NCBI GenBank assembly: GCA_050943495.1
Contig: JBMNPH010000013.1
Location: forward strand, 1 to 57,545
Length of the DNA: 57,545 nt
Source of the DNA: Merdivicinus sp050943495
GTDB taxonomy: Bacteria; Bacillota; Clostridia; Oscillospirales; Ruminococcaceae
Reading direction: 5' to 3'
Positions 8,092 to 16,603 of the stretch are shown here, in pieces. Below the pieces are notes generated by a model that saw only the letters and a program-made list of their open reading frames with translations, did no database searches and was not told the origin of the DNA. The first letter of the stretch is position 1. Every line of letters begins with the position of its first letter. Both the position numbers and the translations under genes were made by a program.

Positions 8092-9420
8092 ATGGAAAAC
8101 GTAATTTTTGAGGAACCGAGAGTGTCAAAAGCATATTTGCGCTTGTCTATACCGCTTGTACTCAGTATGGTGGTAACACTGATATACAATTTGGCGGATA
8201 CTTTCTTTGTCGCCCAGACAAATGACACCAATATTGTAGCCGGGGTATCCCTTGGCGCACCGCTGTTTACGCTGTTAATGGCAGTGGGAAATATTTTTGG
8301 TCAGGGCGGAAGCTCTCTGATTTCCCGGCTGTTAGGACAAAAGGATAAGGCGAGTGTAAGGCATGTGAGTTCCTTTTGTTTTTATGTGACAATTGTTTCA
8401 GGTGTTGTCATTGGAATATTCATGCTGCTTTTCCGTGTTCCGCTGTTATATTTGATCGGAGCGAATGATGAAACCTTTGCACATGCATCGGATTATTTCG
8501 TTTACCTAGCGGTTGGCGCCCCGATTATTATGCTTTCCTTTATTCATTCCAATTTACTCCGTTCGGAGGGAATGTCCAAAGAATCTATGGCTGGCACAAT
8601 TTTGGGTGCGGTTGTCAACATTATATTGGATCCTATCTTCATTTCTGTTTTGAAATGGGGCGCCGGCGGAGCAGCGATAGCCACGGTGATCGGCTATCTG
8701 TTTTCTGATATTTTCTTTGCCATTATCGTTGTAAAGAGAAGCAATATCCTGTCCATTCGCCCAAAGGAAATAAAGGTATCCGGCAAAAATGTCGGCCAAA
8801 TATTCGGTATTGGTATTCCCGCTGCCATTGTCAATCTTATGCAAAGCGCAAGTATTGTTCTGGTCAACCAATTCCTGCTTCCCTTTGGAAACGACAAAAT
8901 TGCCGCAATGGGGATTGTCTTGAAAGTCAGTATGATTGCCCTTTTGCTTTTGACCGGATTTGCGTTTGGAGGACAACCGCTTTTCGGATATTATTATGGT
9001 GCAAAGGATAAAAAACGGCTCAAAGACTTATTCCGGTTTTGCGTCTGTTTTATCAGCGTTCTTGCACTGTTTCTAACAATTGTCATTATTCTGTCTGCGC
9101 CGGTTTTGATGCGGTGCTTTATGAACAACGACAGTATTGTTGCGGATGGAACATTGATGCTTCGATGGCAGGTTGTCACGATGGTATTTGTTGGCATCAT
9201 TCTTCTGATGACTATTGTATTTCAGTCCCTTGGAAAAGTGATGGGATCCTTTATTCTCTCCATCAGCCGTCAGGGAATTGTATTTTTCGTTGTTCTGGCA
9301 GTTGCTTACTATATGGCAGGTTATATGGGAATTGTCGCAACTCAGGCGATTGCCGATATCATCACGGCAATTATTGCGGTGATACTGTTCCGCAAACAGC
9401 TTTATAAGGAATTTCAATAA
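8092..9420 (+). CDS. MATE family multidrug exporter
   Basis: 442 residues with about 12 hydrophobic helices in two halves. The N-terminus (LSIPLVLSMVVTLIYNLADTFFV) and QGGSSLISRLLGQKD are typical of the MATE/NorM-DinF group; the second half repeats the pattern (GIGIPAAIVNLMQSASIVLVN and FGGQPLFGYYYGAKD). It should export cationic drugs or metabolites by Na+ or H+ antiport through the cytoplasmic membrane. It is driven by a promoter with a CRP-like box shared with the divergent Crp/Fnr gene and is followed by a terminator, so it is probably monocistronic. Substrate unknown. Confidence 0.9.
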   Translation: MENVIFEEPRVSKAYLRLSIPLVLSMVVTLIYNLADTFFVAQTNDTNIVAGVSLGAPLFTLLMAVGNIFGQGGSSLISRLLGQKDKASVRHVSSFCFYVTIVSGVVIGIFMLLFRVPLLYLIGANDETFAHASDYFVYLAVGAPIIMLSFIHSNLLRSEGMSKESMAGTILGAVVNIILDPIFISVLKWGAGGAAIATVIGYLFSDIFFAIIVVKRSNILSIRPKEIKVSGKNVGQIFGIGIPAAIVNLMQSASIVLVNQFLLPFGNDKIAAMGIVLKVSMIALLLLTGFAFGGQPLFGYYYGAKDKKRLKDLFRFCVCFISVLALFLTIVIILSAPVLMRCFMNNDSIVADGTLMLRWQVVTMVFVGIILLMTIVFQSLGKVMGSFILSISRQGIVFFVVLAVAYYMAGYMGIVATQAIADIITAIIAVILFRKQLYKEFQ

Positions 9421-9483
9421 TACTTTCACCAAATGAAAACAATCGTAGAAAAGTCTCAATTCGCAAATCTGCTTTTATAATTT

Positions 9484-9525
9484 AAAAAAAGCCGTACACC
9501 AGTATTGGCAGGTGTGCGGCTTTCT
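9484..9525. terminator. Bidirectional intrinsic terminator between MATE and TM1266-like genes
   Basis: The stem AAAGCCGTACACC / GGTGTGCGGCTTT has T-rich tracts on both sides when read from either strand. It lies between two convergent genes. Confidence 0.85.
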
Positions 9526-9570
9526 CTCTATAATTTTTATTCATTCGCGTGGATTTTGTCTTCTGTACTT

Positions 9571-9816
9571 TTAGAAGCTGGAATAAACCGTTTTTACAGT
9601 TACCCCTTTCAGCCGGCCGATTTTTCCCGTCAATGCACTGATAATGTCATTCGGTGCATCCATGGCGATGCTGATAACTGCAATATTTTTTGGTTTATAC
9701 GGGATTCCCATACGCCCAATAATGTAAGCGCTGTACTGATGCAGCAGGTCATTCAAAGATCCTACGGATGTCTGATCCTCTACAATAACAGCGGCAACAG
9801 CTACCCGGGTTTCCAT
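9571..9816 (-). CDS. TM1266-like putative iron-only hydrogenase system regulator
   Basis: 81 residues. The start is the ATG with complement at 9814-9816, 9 nt after AAAGGAG. The sequence METRVAVAAVIVEDQTSVGS, then INDL/HxY and YKPKNIAVISIAMDAPNDII, follows the NikR-C/ACT-like ferredoxin fold of the TM1266 family, which is commonly encoded with [FeFe]-hydrogenase maturases. There is no DNA-binding domain, so 'regulator' is a family name rather than a shown function. It lies 49 nt downstream of hydG on the same strand and is likely co-transcribed. Confidence 0.8.
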   Translation of the reverse strand: METRVAVAAVIVEDQTSVGSLNDLLHQYSAYIIGRMGIPYKPKNIAVISIAMDAPNDIISALTGKIGRLKGVTVKTVYSSF

Positions 9817-9865
9817 AGCGATTAGCTCCTTTCCTTGGGCATCCACTCCAAACCCCGACGAGAAT

Positions 9866-11320
9866 TTAAAAGCGGAAATCGCGGATGCCTTGCTCTATTT
9901 TTTCCAGCCGATCCTGACAGATTTCCCGGACCTTTTCTTTGGGAATATTCTGTAATTCCGCCTGAATAAGCGCCTCGCCGATGGCTTTTGTCTCCTCGCT
10001 GGCGTAATCCATCAGATATTCCTTTAAAGTCATCAAGGCGTTGGGGTGACAGCAATTTTGAATCTGTCCGGACTTGCACAGGGACATGAACCGATCTCCG
10101 GTCCGTCCTTCCCGGTAACAGGCAGTGCAGAAAGACGGGATATACCCAAGTTCCATCAGCCAGCGTACAACCTCATCCAGGGTGCGCTGATCTGAAACAT
10201 CGAACTGTTCCGTATCGGTGGGACGTTCCTCATCCACATAGCCGCCCACCGAGGTGCGCGAGCCGCCGCTGATCTGCGATACACCCAGACGGATAACCTT
10301 TTCTCGGACTTCCTGGCTTTCTCTTGTGGAGATAATCATGCCGGTATATGGTACCGCAATCCGAATCAGGGCGCAGATTTTGGCAAAGGTATCATCACTG
10401 ATTCCGTTGTCAAAGGCGTTGGGGTCAATATCATCGGCGTGTTTGACACGAGGAACACTGATGGTATGCGGTCCGACTCCATGAACTGCCTCCAGATGCT
10501 CTGCATGCATCAGCAGCCCAGCAAATTCATATCGGTAAAGCTCAAGTCCGAACAATACCCCCAATCCCACATCATCGATTCCTCCTTCCATGGCACGGTC
10601 CATGGCCTCGGTGTGGTAATTGTAATCATGCTTGGGTCCGGTTGGATGAAGCTTTAAGTAACTTTCTTTATGATAGGTTTCCTGAAACAGAATATAGGTG
10701 CCGATTCCGGCCTCTTTAAGTTTCCGGTAATTTTCCACCGTAGTAGCGGCGATATTGACATTCACGCGGCGAATTGCGCCATTTTTATGCTGAATCGAAT
10801 AGATGGTGTGAATACAGTCGAGGATGTACTCGATAGGATTCATGACAGGATCTTCGCCCGACTCGATCGCCAGCCGCTTATGGCCCATATCCTGGAGCGC
10901 GATCACTTCTTTAGCAACCTCTTCCTGGGTCAGCTTCTTCCGGGGAATGTGTTTATTTTTCTGGTGATAGGGGCAGTATACGCAGCCATTGACGCAATAG
11001 TTGGAGAGGTATAGGGGCGCAAACATTACAATGCGGTTCCCGTAAAACGCCTTTTTGATCTCCTCAGCCAGCGCATACATTTCCTCAATCTTTTCCGGGA
11101 TATCGCAGGCCAGCAGCACGGAGGCCTCCCGATGTGTCAATCCGGAACAGAAGGTCCCCTGATCGGTGACGCGGGGACGCGCTTTTTCCAGAATCTGGTC
11201 AATCAGTGCGACGTTGTTTTTGTTTTCGTCGGCATAGCGCAGAGTTTCCAGAATTTCCTCATGGTTGATAAATTCATCAGCGCACAAAGATTTGGGGTCA
11301 TACGAATAATTGGTTGACAT
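9866..11320 (-). CDS. hydG: [FeFe]-hydrogenase H-cluster radical SAM maturase HydG
   Basis: 484 residues; the ATG (complement 11318-11320) follows AGAGAGG. HydG splits tyrosine to give p-cresol, CO and cyanide, the diatomic ligands of the H-cluster. The radical-SAM CX3CX2C motif is C109, C113 and C116 (YCVNGCVYC). Near the C-terminus there is CTAC followed after exactly 22 residues by C, the CX2CX22C site of the auxiliary cluster that distinguishes HydG from ThiH. A TM1266-like gene follows. HydE, HydF and a hydrogenase are not in the window. A consensus promoter with a 245-nt leader precedes it. Confidence 0.95.
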   Translation of the reverse strand: MSTNYSYDPKSLCADEFINHEEILETLRYADENKNNVALIDQILEKARPRVTDQGTFCSGLTHREASVLLACDIPEKIEEMYALAEEIKKAFYGNRIVMFAPLYLSNYCVNGCVYCPYHQKNKHIPRKKLTQEEVAKEVIALQDMGHKRLAIESGEDPVMNPIEYILDCIHTIYSIQHKNGAIRRVNVNIAATTVENYRKLKEAGIGTYILFQETYHKESYLKLHPTGPKHDYNYHTEAMDRAMEGGIDDVGLGVLFGLELYRYEFAGLLMHAEHLEAVHGVGPHTISVPRVKHADDIDPNAFDNGISDDTFAKICALIRIAVPYTGMIISTRESQEVREKVIRLGVSQISGGSRTSVGGYVDEERPTDTEQFDVSDQRTLDEVVRWLMELGYIPSFCTACYREGRTGDRFMSLCKSGQIQNCCHPNALMTLKEYLMDYASEETKAIGEALIQAELQNIPKEKVREICQDRLEKIEQGIRDFRF

Positions 11321-11565
11321 GGCAAAAGTCCTCTCTTTCATCTTTCGGGTAAGTGCGGCAGTTATCTGCTGCCTTCCCCGTTAGGTTTATCGATAATCGC
11401 CGCGATTTGCCACGGCGGTATATCCGATTCGATGGATGCGCACTTTGAGAGATGACAGGCTTTCCGTCGATTTCTCTCCTACACAGCGCATAACATCGTT
11501 TCACTTTGCTGTTCTTACGGCTCAGATAATCCCTTGACCGCCAGAAAACACTTTATTAGCTCATA
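11321..11565 (-). ncRNA. Long structured 5' leader of hydG (candidate cis-regulatory RNA)
   Basis: The region between the predicted start near 11565 and the hydG ATG has no convincing open frame. The transcribed strand can fold several hairpins: GAGAG / CTCTC enclosing GACGG / CC-u-GUC (about 11446-11480), a GC-rich CCGCCG / CGGCG stem (about 11395-11420), and GGCAG / CTGCC (about 11355-11375). No known riboswitch consensus was recognised. A role in control is inferred from length and structure only. Confidence 0.4.
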
Positions 11566-11571
11566 TTATTC

Positions 11572-11600
11572 AGTATACAGCGGCTAATGGCTGGTGTCAA
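11572..11600 (-). promoter_or_regulatory. Consensus sigma-A-type promoter of hydG
   Basis: On the minus strand TTGACA (complement 11595-11600), a 17-bp spacer, and TATACT (complement 11572-11577). The start of transcription would be about 11565. Confidence 0.75.
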
Positions 11601-11689
11601 TATCAGGCGGCATCGTTTCCGATACTCTGTGATGGAAATCTTCAATCCATGAATTTCAAAAAATGAGAAAAAGGAATTTTGAAAACACT

Positions 11690-11717
11690 TTGAAATTCGT
11701 TGTTTTTTTGATATGCT
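11690..11717 (+). promoter_or_regulatory. Possible promoter of the LysR gene
   Basis: TTGAAA (11690-11695), 16-bp spacer, TATGCT (11712-11717), then GGAGGT just before the ATG at 11737. The leader would be very short. Nothing else is evident between 11601 and 11689. Confidence 0.4.
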
Positions 11718-11736
11718 ATTATCAGGAGGTGCTGGT

Positions 11737-12627
11737 ATGGAACTTCGTGTACTGAATTATTTTTTGGCTATCGCAAGAGAAGAAAATTTTACAAAGGCAG
11801 CTGAGCAGCTTCATGTTACACAGCCGACATTATCACGACAAATTGCTGATTTGGAACAAGAACTTGGTGTGAAATTGTTTGTTCGCAGCAATCATCATAT
11901 TATTTTAACAGAGGATGGAATGATATTAAAACGCCGTGCACAGGAAATCTTATCTTTAGCGGATAAAACAAAACGGGATTTTCTTCAGAAAGATGAGGCA
12001 CTCTCCGGCACAATTTCAATCGGCAGCGGTGAATTTCGATCCACAGAATATTTGGCAAAAATCATTGCAGAGTTTCGCCAAAAATATCCCAACGTAAAAT
12101 ATGAGATATACAGCGGAAATGCAAACAATATTCGGGATTATATTGAAAGAGGGCTTTTAGACATTGGATTAATGTCAGAACCGATTGATATGCGTAAATA
12201 TAACTTTGTCAATATGCCGATTAAAGAACAATGGGGGTTATTTGCACCAAGCAATTCTCCACTTTTTGAAAAAGAAAGTATAACACCTGAAGATCTAAAA
12301 GGAATGTCCATTGTTACTGCAACCGGTGACTTCAACCAAAGCCGCATTGGAAAATGGCTTGGTGATTATCGAGAACAGGTGGAAATCACAGCAACCGCGA
12401 ATTTACCTTATAACGAGGCGGTATTAGCAAAAGAAAATATTGGTGTGATGCTCAGCATAAACTTAAACTGTACCTATGAAAATCTTCGCTTTATCCCATT
12501 AAACCCTATTTTGGAGGTCTCTACAGTCTTAGGGTGGAAAAAAGAGCAGATCTTTTCTGCCACAACCTCTACCTTTATCGATTTTGCAATACAATACCTA
12601 AAAAGCATATCTTGTGATAAAATATAA
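11737..12627 (+). CDS. LysR family transcriptional regulator
   Basis: 296 residues from the ATG at 11737, seven nt after GGAGGT. Residues 1-60 are the LysR winged HTH (LNYFLAIAREENFTKAAEQL, VTQPTLSRQIADLE). Residues about 90-290 are a periplasmic-binding-like effector domain (GTISIGSGEF; GLLDIGLMSEP). The gene lies directly upstream of the MerR-led flavodoxin/reductase operon in the same direction but is separated by a terminator, so it has its own transcript and may control that operon. The effector is unknown. Confidence 0.88.
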   Translation: MELRVLNYFLAIAREENFTKAAEQLHVTQPTLSRQIADLEQELGVKLFVRSNHHIILTEDGMILKRRAQEILSLADKTKRDFLQKDEALSGTISIGSGEFRSTEYLAKIIAEFRQKYPNVKYEIYSGNANNIRDYIERGLLDIGLMSEPIDMRKYNFVNMPIKEQWGLFAPSNSPLFEKESITPEDLKGMSIVTATGDFNQSRIGKWLGDYREQVEITATANLPYNEAVLAKENIGVMLSINLNCTYENLRFIPLNPILEVSTVLGWKKEQIFSATTSTFIDFAIQYLKSISCDKI

Positions 12628-12660
12628 GTATTAGACATTTCATGCAGCTGGATTTATAAT

Positions 12661-12690
12661 AAAGGTGTTCCAAGACGGAACACCTTTATT
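12661..12690 (+). terminator. Intrinsic terminator after LysR
   Basis: Perfect stem AAAGGTGTTCC / GGAACACCTTT with a 5-nt loop followed by ATTGTTTT. Confidence 0.85.
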
Positions 12691-12743
12691 GTTTTGAAAC
12701 AACAAGGTTCTTATTTTTATCCCTATCGGAAAGGAAGTTTGAA

Positions 12744-13097
12744 ATGACAATCAACGAAGCGAGTCAACGATATAAAATCCCCATAAAAATCTTGCAGGAA
12801 TATGAAAGTTGGGGATTATGTGGCGAAGTCAAAAAAGTTATGGGTTCGTGGCACTATGATGAAAGCGATATCGAACGATTAAGTACGATTATGACACTTC
12901 ACGATATTGGCTTTACGGGCGATGAAATCGAAAAATATATGCGATTGCTTCTGGAAGGAAAATCTACTGAAAAAGAGCGAATGAAAATGCTGAATGATAA
13001 AAGAAATGGAACGCTGGATGAAATTCACTTTAAGGAACGGCAGTTAGACCGTCTGGATTATCTGCGATATGAAATTCAAAAAGGAAATAAGGCATAA
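12744..13097 (+). CDS. MerR family regulator (small)
   Basis: 117 residues, ribosome site GGAAAGGAAG. The N-terminus (TINEASQRYKIPIKILQEYESWGL) is a MerR HTH and wing, followed by IERLSTIMTLHDIGFTGDEIEKY and a short helical dimerisation tail. No metal-binding cysteine set is visible beyond a single Cys, so it is not clearly a metal or redox sensor. It heads a run of redox genes whose spacing suggests one operon reaching 17259. It probably controls this operon. Confidence 0.8.
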   Translation: MTINEASQRYKIPIKILQEYESWGLCGEVKKVMGSWHYDESDIERLSTIMTLHDIGFTGDEIEKYMRLLLEGKSTEKERMKMLNDKRNGTLDEIHFKERQLDRLDYLRYEIQKGNKA

Positions 13098-13123
13098 TTA
13101 ATCTATTTCAGGAGGAGTTCAAA

Positions 13124-13783
13124 ATGAAAAAAGTATTTCCAATTCTTATGGTTCTCATCCTGCTGTTCTCTTTTACAGCTTGCAGCAACAACACACCGGA
13201 TGAGGAATCCGTCTCTCCCATACAGCAATCAAATAATCAAAGTTCTATACCTGAGGAAGATTCGAATGTTCTAAGTGATTCTTCCACATCTACTGAAACA
13301 GGCTCTAAATCACTAGTCGTTTATTTCTCATGGTCGGGCAACACCGAAAATGTTGCGGAGTCTATCCAGAGTCAGACAGACTCCGACATTTTTGAAATCA
13401 TCCCCGTTACACCTTACAGTGACGATTATGACACTGTTTTGGATTTGGCACAGGAGGAACAGAGCAGCAATGCTCGTCCTGAAATTTCCGACACCATCGA
13501 AAATATCGAGCAATACGATACAATCTATGTGGGATTCCCGAACTGGTGGGGCGATATGCCGATGATCCTCTATACATTTTTCGATACTTATGATCTGTCC
13601 GGCAAGACGGTTGCTCCGTTCTGTACAAGCGGCGGCAGCGGTCTTTCCAATACCGTGAATGAAATCAAAGAACTGGAACCAAATGCAACGGTAACAAACG
13701 GACTTCACATCGGAAGCGGATCTTCATCCAATCCCGATGATGCGGTCAGTGAATGGTTGAATGACATCGGGCCTGAAAGATAG
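13124..13783 (+). CDS. Flavodoxin-like lipoprotein
   Basis: 219 residues. A lipoprotein signal ends at the lipobox F-T-A-C20, followed by a Ser/Asn/Glu-rich linker to about residue 60. The rest is a flavodoxin fold: SLVVYFSWSGNTENVAESI (phosphate loop for FMN), YDTIYVGFPNWWGDMPM and TVAPFCTSGGSGLSNT. It would be an electron-transfer or NAD(P)H:quinone-reductase-like FMN protein on the outer face of the membrane. The same operon encodes a cytosolic flavodoxin (14345) with the same motifs. Confidence 0.85.
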   Translation: MKKVFPILMVLILLFSFTACSNNTPDEESVSPIQQSNNQSSIPEEDSNVLSDSSTSTETGSKSLVVYFSWSGNTENVAESIQSQTDSDIFEIIPVTPYSDDYDTVLDLAQEEQSSNARPEISDTIENIEQYDTIYVGFPNWWGDMPMILYTFFDTYDLSGKTVAPFCTSGGSGLSNTVNEIKELEPNATVTNGLHIGSGSSSNPDDAVSEWLNDIGPER

Positions 13784-13899
13784 GATAACGTTTCATAAAA
13801 AATTTGTATCTCTGCTTTGATCTTGATATTCTCTTGGTATTAAATGCAGAAGATTCAAGTGATACTGCCAAATTGGCGCCAAAAAAGGAGGAACTTTGC

Positions 13900-14340
13900 A
13901 TGAAAGTATTGGATAAAAAGAAATTTGATGAAATGAATCTTTTCGGAATGGGGAAGCCAAATGAAGCATTTGCACAATATTTTATAGGCAAATCCTTTTT
14001 GAATCCGTTGACAAATCCGCAGGAAACAGTGGTATTTCTCGCCAATGTAACCTTTGAACCAGGCTGCCGTAATAACTGGCACATTCATCACGCCAAAAGT
14101 GGTGGTGGTCAGCTTCTCATTTGTACAGCGGGTGAGGGTTGGTATCAGGAAGAAAATAAACCACCTGTTTCTCTCACCGCAGGAATGGTAATCACTATTC
14201 CTGCAGAAGTGAAACATTGGCATGGTGCAAAAAAGGATAGCTGGTTCTCCCATATCGCCGTAGAAGTGCCGGGTGAGAACACCTCGAACGAATGGTGCGA
14301 GCCTGTAAACGATAGAGAATACAATAAGTTGGAGGAGTAA
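13900..14340 (+). CDS. Cupin domain protein
   Basis: 146 residues from the ATG at 13900, preceded by AAGGAGG; the open frame continues upstream but without a ribosome site. Cupin motif 1 is seen in PGCRNNWHIHHAKSGGGQLLI and motif 2 in AEVKHWHGAKKDS, which supply the metal-binding histidines. Small cupins of this kind are often found with carboxymuconolactone decarboxylase-like proteins and reductases, as here. The 116 nt before it (13784-13899) show no clear gene or terminator. Reaction unknown. Confidence 0.8.
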   Translation: MKVLDKKKFDEMNLFGMGKPNEAFAQYFIGKSFLNPLTNPQETVVFLANVTFEPGCRNNWHIHHAKSGGGQLLICTAGEGWYQEENKPPVSLTAGMVITIPAEVKHWHGAKKDSWFSHIAVEVPGENTSNEWCEPVNDREYNKLEE

Positions 14341-14344
14341 TAAA

Positions 14345-14818
14345 ATGAGCAAAAAGTTAGTTGCATATTTTTCAGCAAGCGGCATTACCAAAAACATTGC
14401 AGAGCATTTGGCAGAGATTGCTGGTGCCGATCTTTTTGAAATTAAGCCTGCCATTCCCTATACCAGTGCCGATCTTGACTGGACAAACAAAATGAGCCGA
14501 AGCTCGGTTGAAATGAATAATCCCGATTCTCGTCCCGAAATTGCACAACGGCTTTCCAATATAGAGGACTACGACACCATATTTATCGGTTTTCCGATTT
14601 GGTGGTATGTTGCGCCTGCTATTATAAACACATTTGTGGAAAGCTATAATTTTTCAGGCAAAACAATTATCCCATTTGCAACTTCCGGTGGCAGCGGAAT
14701 GGGTAAGACCGTCGAAGTGCTGGAATCACTCTGCCCGACCGCAAACTGGAAGAAAGGTAAAATGCTGAATCACGTTTCAGACAAAGAACTGGAAAACTGG
14801 CTGATTAGTATTTTGTAG
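14345..14818 (+). CDS. Flavodoxin
   Basis: 157 residues, starting 5 nt after the cupin stop with GGAGGAG upstream. The FMN loop is KLVAYFSASGITKNIAEHL; the later motifs YDTIFIGFPIWWYVAP and IPFATSGGSGMGKTVE match flavodoxin_4-type proteins. It is cytosolic. It probably carries electrons to or from the aldo-keto reductase or membrane protein of the same operon, or acts as a quinone reductase. It is a paralogue of the lipoprotein flavodoxin at 13124. Confidence 0.88.
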   Translation: MSKKLVAYFSASGITKNIAEHLAEIAGADLFEIKPAIPYTSADLDWTNKMSRSSVEMNNPDSRPEIAQRLSNIEDYDTIFIGFPIWWYVAPAIINTFVESYNFSGKTIIPFATSGGSGMGKTVEVLESLCPTANWKKGKMLNHVSDKELENWLISIL

Positions 14819-14863
14819 GATTTACGAATGGAACTTGATAAACATTTATAAAAGGAAGTTGTT

Positions 14864-15901
14864 ATGAAATACACAAAATTAGGAAAATCTGATCTCAAAA
14901 TATCCCGTATCTGCATGGGGTGTATGGGTTTTGGCGAGGCCGGAAACGGTCAGCACAGCTGGACAGTTGATGAAACGCATTCCCGTGAAATTATCAAAAA
15001 AGGCTTGGAACTTGGCGTCAATTTCTTTGATACGGCAATCTCCTATCAAAGCGGTACAAGTGAGCAGTATCTCGGCAGGGCAATTCGGGATTTTGCGAAG
15101 CGTGACGATGTTGTAATTGCAACAAAGTTTCTGCCCCGTACCAATGAGGAGATAGAAGCGGGAATCACGGGACAGCAGCATATTCAAAAAATGTTGGATA
15201 AGAGCCTTGAAAATTTGGGGATGGATTATGTGGATCTATACATTTACCATATGTGGGATTACAATACGCCCCTCTATGATATTATGGAGGGACTGAACAA
15301 TGCCGTCAAATCGGGAAAGGCCCGTTATATCGGTATTTCCAACTGTTTTGCCTATCAGCTTGCAAAGGCGAATGCACTCGCTGAAAAAGAGGGCTTTACA
15401 AAATTTGTATCGGTGCAGGGACATTATAACCTAATCTTCCGAGAGGAAGAACGAGAAATGGCAAAATTATGCCATGAAGATAATATCGCCATGACGCCGT
15501 ACAGCGCACTGGCAGGAGGACGGCTTGCGAAACACCCCGGTGAGACCTCAAAGCGTTTGCAGGAGGACCGCTATGCACATCTGAAATACGACGCTACCGC
15601 TGAGCAGGATGGTATCATTATTGATCGTGTGGAACAGCTTGCGGAAAAGTACGGCGTATCTATGACAGAGATCTCTCTTGCTTGGCTGCTGACAAAGGTT
15701 ACAGCACCTGTTGTAGGTGCAACAAAACTTCACCACATGGAGGGCGCGGTAAAAGCTGTCGAGCTTGCTTTGAATGCCGATGATCTTGCATTTTTAGAAG
15801 AGCCCTATGTTTCCCATAATTTAGTCGGCGTAATGGCACAGAATACTCCTGCCGCCGCAAAAGATAAACATGTCTGGTCTACCGGCAGCCAAAAAATCTG
15901 A
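14864..15901 (+). CDS. Aldo/keto reductase
   Basis: 345 residues, RBS AAAGGAAG. The fold and catalytic tetrad are recognisable: Asp and Tyr in GVNFFDTAISYQSGTSEQYLG, Lys in VVIATKFLP, His in YVDLYIYHMWD. GISNC and APVVGATKLHHMEGAV contribute to NADPH binding. It belongs to the YghZ/general stress AKR group. It would reduce an aldehyde or ketone with NADPH in the cytosol. Its position between a flavodoxin and a CMD protein in a tight operon suggests detoxification of reactive carbonyls or quinones. Confidence 0.92.
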   Translation: MKYTKLGKSDLKISRICMGCMGFGEAGNGQHSWTVDETHSREIIKKGLELGVNFFDTAISYQSGTSEQYLGRAIRDFAKRDDVVIATKFLPRTNEEIEAGITGQQHIQKMLDKSLENLGMDYVDLYIYHMWDYNTPLYDIMEGLNNAVKSGKARYIGISNCFAYQLAKANALAEKEGFTKFVSVQGHYNLIFREEEREMAKLCHEDNIAMTPYSALAGGRLAKHPGETSKRLQEDRYAHLKYDATAEQDGIIIDRVEQLAEKYGVSMTEISLAWLLTKVTAPVVGATKLHHMEGAVKAVELALNADDLAFLEEPYVSHNLVGVMAQNTPAAAKDKHVWSTGSQKI

Positions 15902-15916
15902 AAGGAGATATCAAAA

Positions 15917-16603
15917 ATGGATTTGCATCAAACTGACCCTGAATTTGCAGAACGCTTTGAGCATTTTGCATTTGAAGAGGTTGTAAACGAAGAAAATCAG
16001 CAATTAGAACCTTCTACCCGCTATCTGGCAATTTTGGGGGTACTGATCGGCTGCGGAGGTGTGGAAGCGTATCAAGAAATGCTTCCAAAAGCATTAGAAA
16101 ACGGTATTACGCCGATAATCGCAAAAGAGATTGTTTATCAGGCGACCGACTATTTAGGGTATGGCAGAATGCTGCCATTTCTGAATATTACCAACCAAAT
16201 ATTGACCGAGAGAGCCATAGAACTTCCACTTGACGGGCAGGCGACAACTACTCTTGATGACAGACTGGAGAAAGGAATTGAAGCGCAGGCTGAAATCTTT
16301 GGCGAACATATGAAAGAGGCTTGGAAAGCAGGACATATCAATCGCTGGCTGGCGGCAAACTGCTTCGGCGATTACTATACCCGAAAAGGTCTTCATTTGG
16401 CAGAGCGTGAACTCATTACCTTTTGTTTTCTTATGGCACAGGGCGGCTGTGAACCGCAGCTAATTGCTCACACAAAAGGAAATCTCAATATGGGAAACGA
16501 TCAAGACTTTTTAACCCGTGTTGTTTCTCAGTGCCTGCCGTATATTGGTTATCCCCGCGCCCTAAACGCCATTGCCTGTATTCATAAGGCGGTGGAGGAA
16601 TGA
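15917..16603 (+). CDS. Carboxymuconolactone decarboxylase (CMD) family protein
   Basis: 228 residues, 15 nt after the aldo/keto reductase, ribosome site AAAGGAGAT. It has two CMD-like helical repeats: residues about 15-90 (RYLAILGVLIGCGGVEAYQEM) and about 125-215 (LAERELITFCFLMAQGGCEP). The exact CxxC-H site of AhpD-type peroxidase partners is not present, since only single cysteines occur at these places. It overlaps the start of the next gene by 4 nt, so translation is coupled. Family members range from decarboxylases to peroxide-defence proteins; the role here is unproven. Confidence 0.85.
   Translation: MDLHQTDPEFAERFEHFAFEEVVNEENQQLEPSTRYLAILGVLIGCGGVEAYQEMLPKALENGITPIIAKEIVYQATDYLGYGRMLPFLNITNQILTERAIELPLDGQATTTLDDRLEKGIEAQAEIFGEHMKEAWKAGHINRWLAANCFGDYYTRKGLHLAERELITFCFLMAQGGCEPQLIAHTKGNLNMGNDQDFLTRVVSQCLPYIGYPRALNAIACIHKAVEE

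Noticed and set aside
9484..9525. Hairpin considered as a tRNA-like structure
   Set aside because: There is a single stem with T-runs on both sides and no cloverleaf arms; it is a terminator.
11321..11565. Known riboswitch (SAM, TPP, glycine, c-di-GMP) in the hydG leader
   Set aside because: None of the conserved core sequences of these classes could be found, so it is reported only as an unassigned leader.
13804..13899. N-terminal extension of the cupin gene
   Set aside because: The frame is open, but the ribosome site AAGGAGG sits just before the internal ATG at 13900, and the extra residues do not fit the cupin fold.
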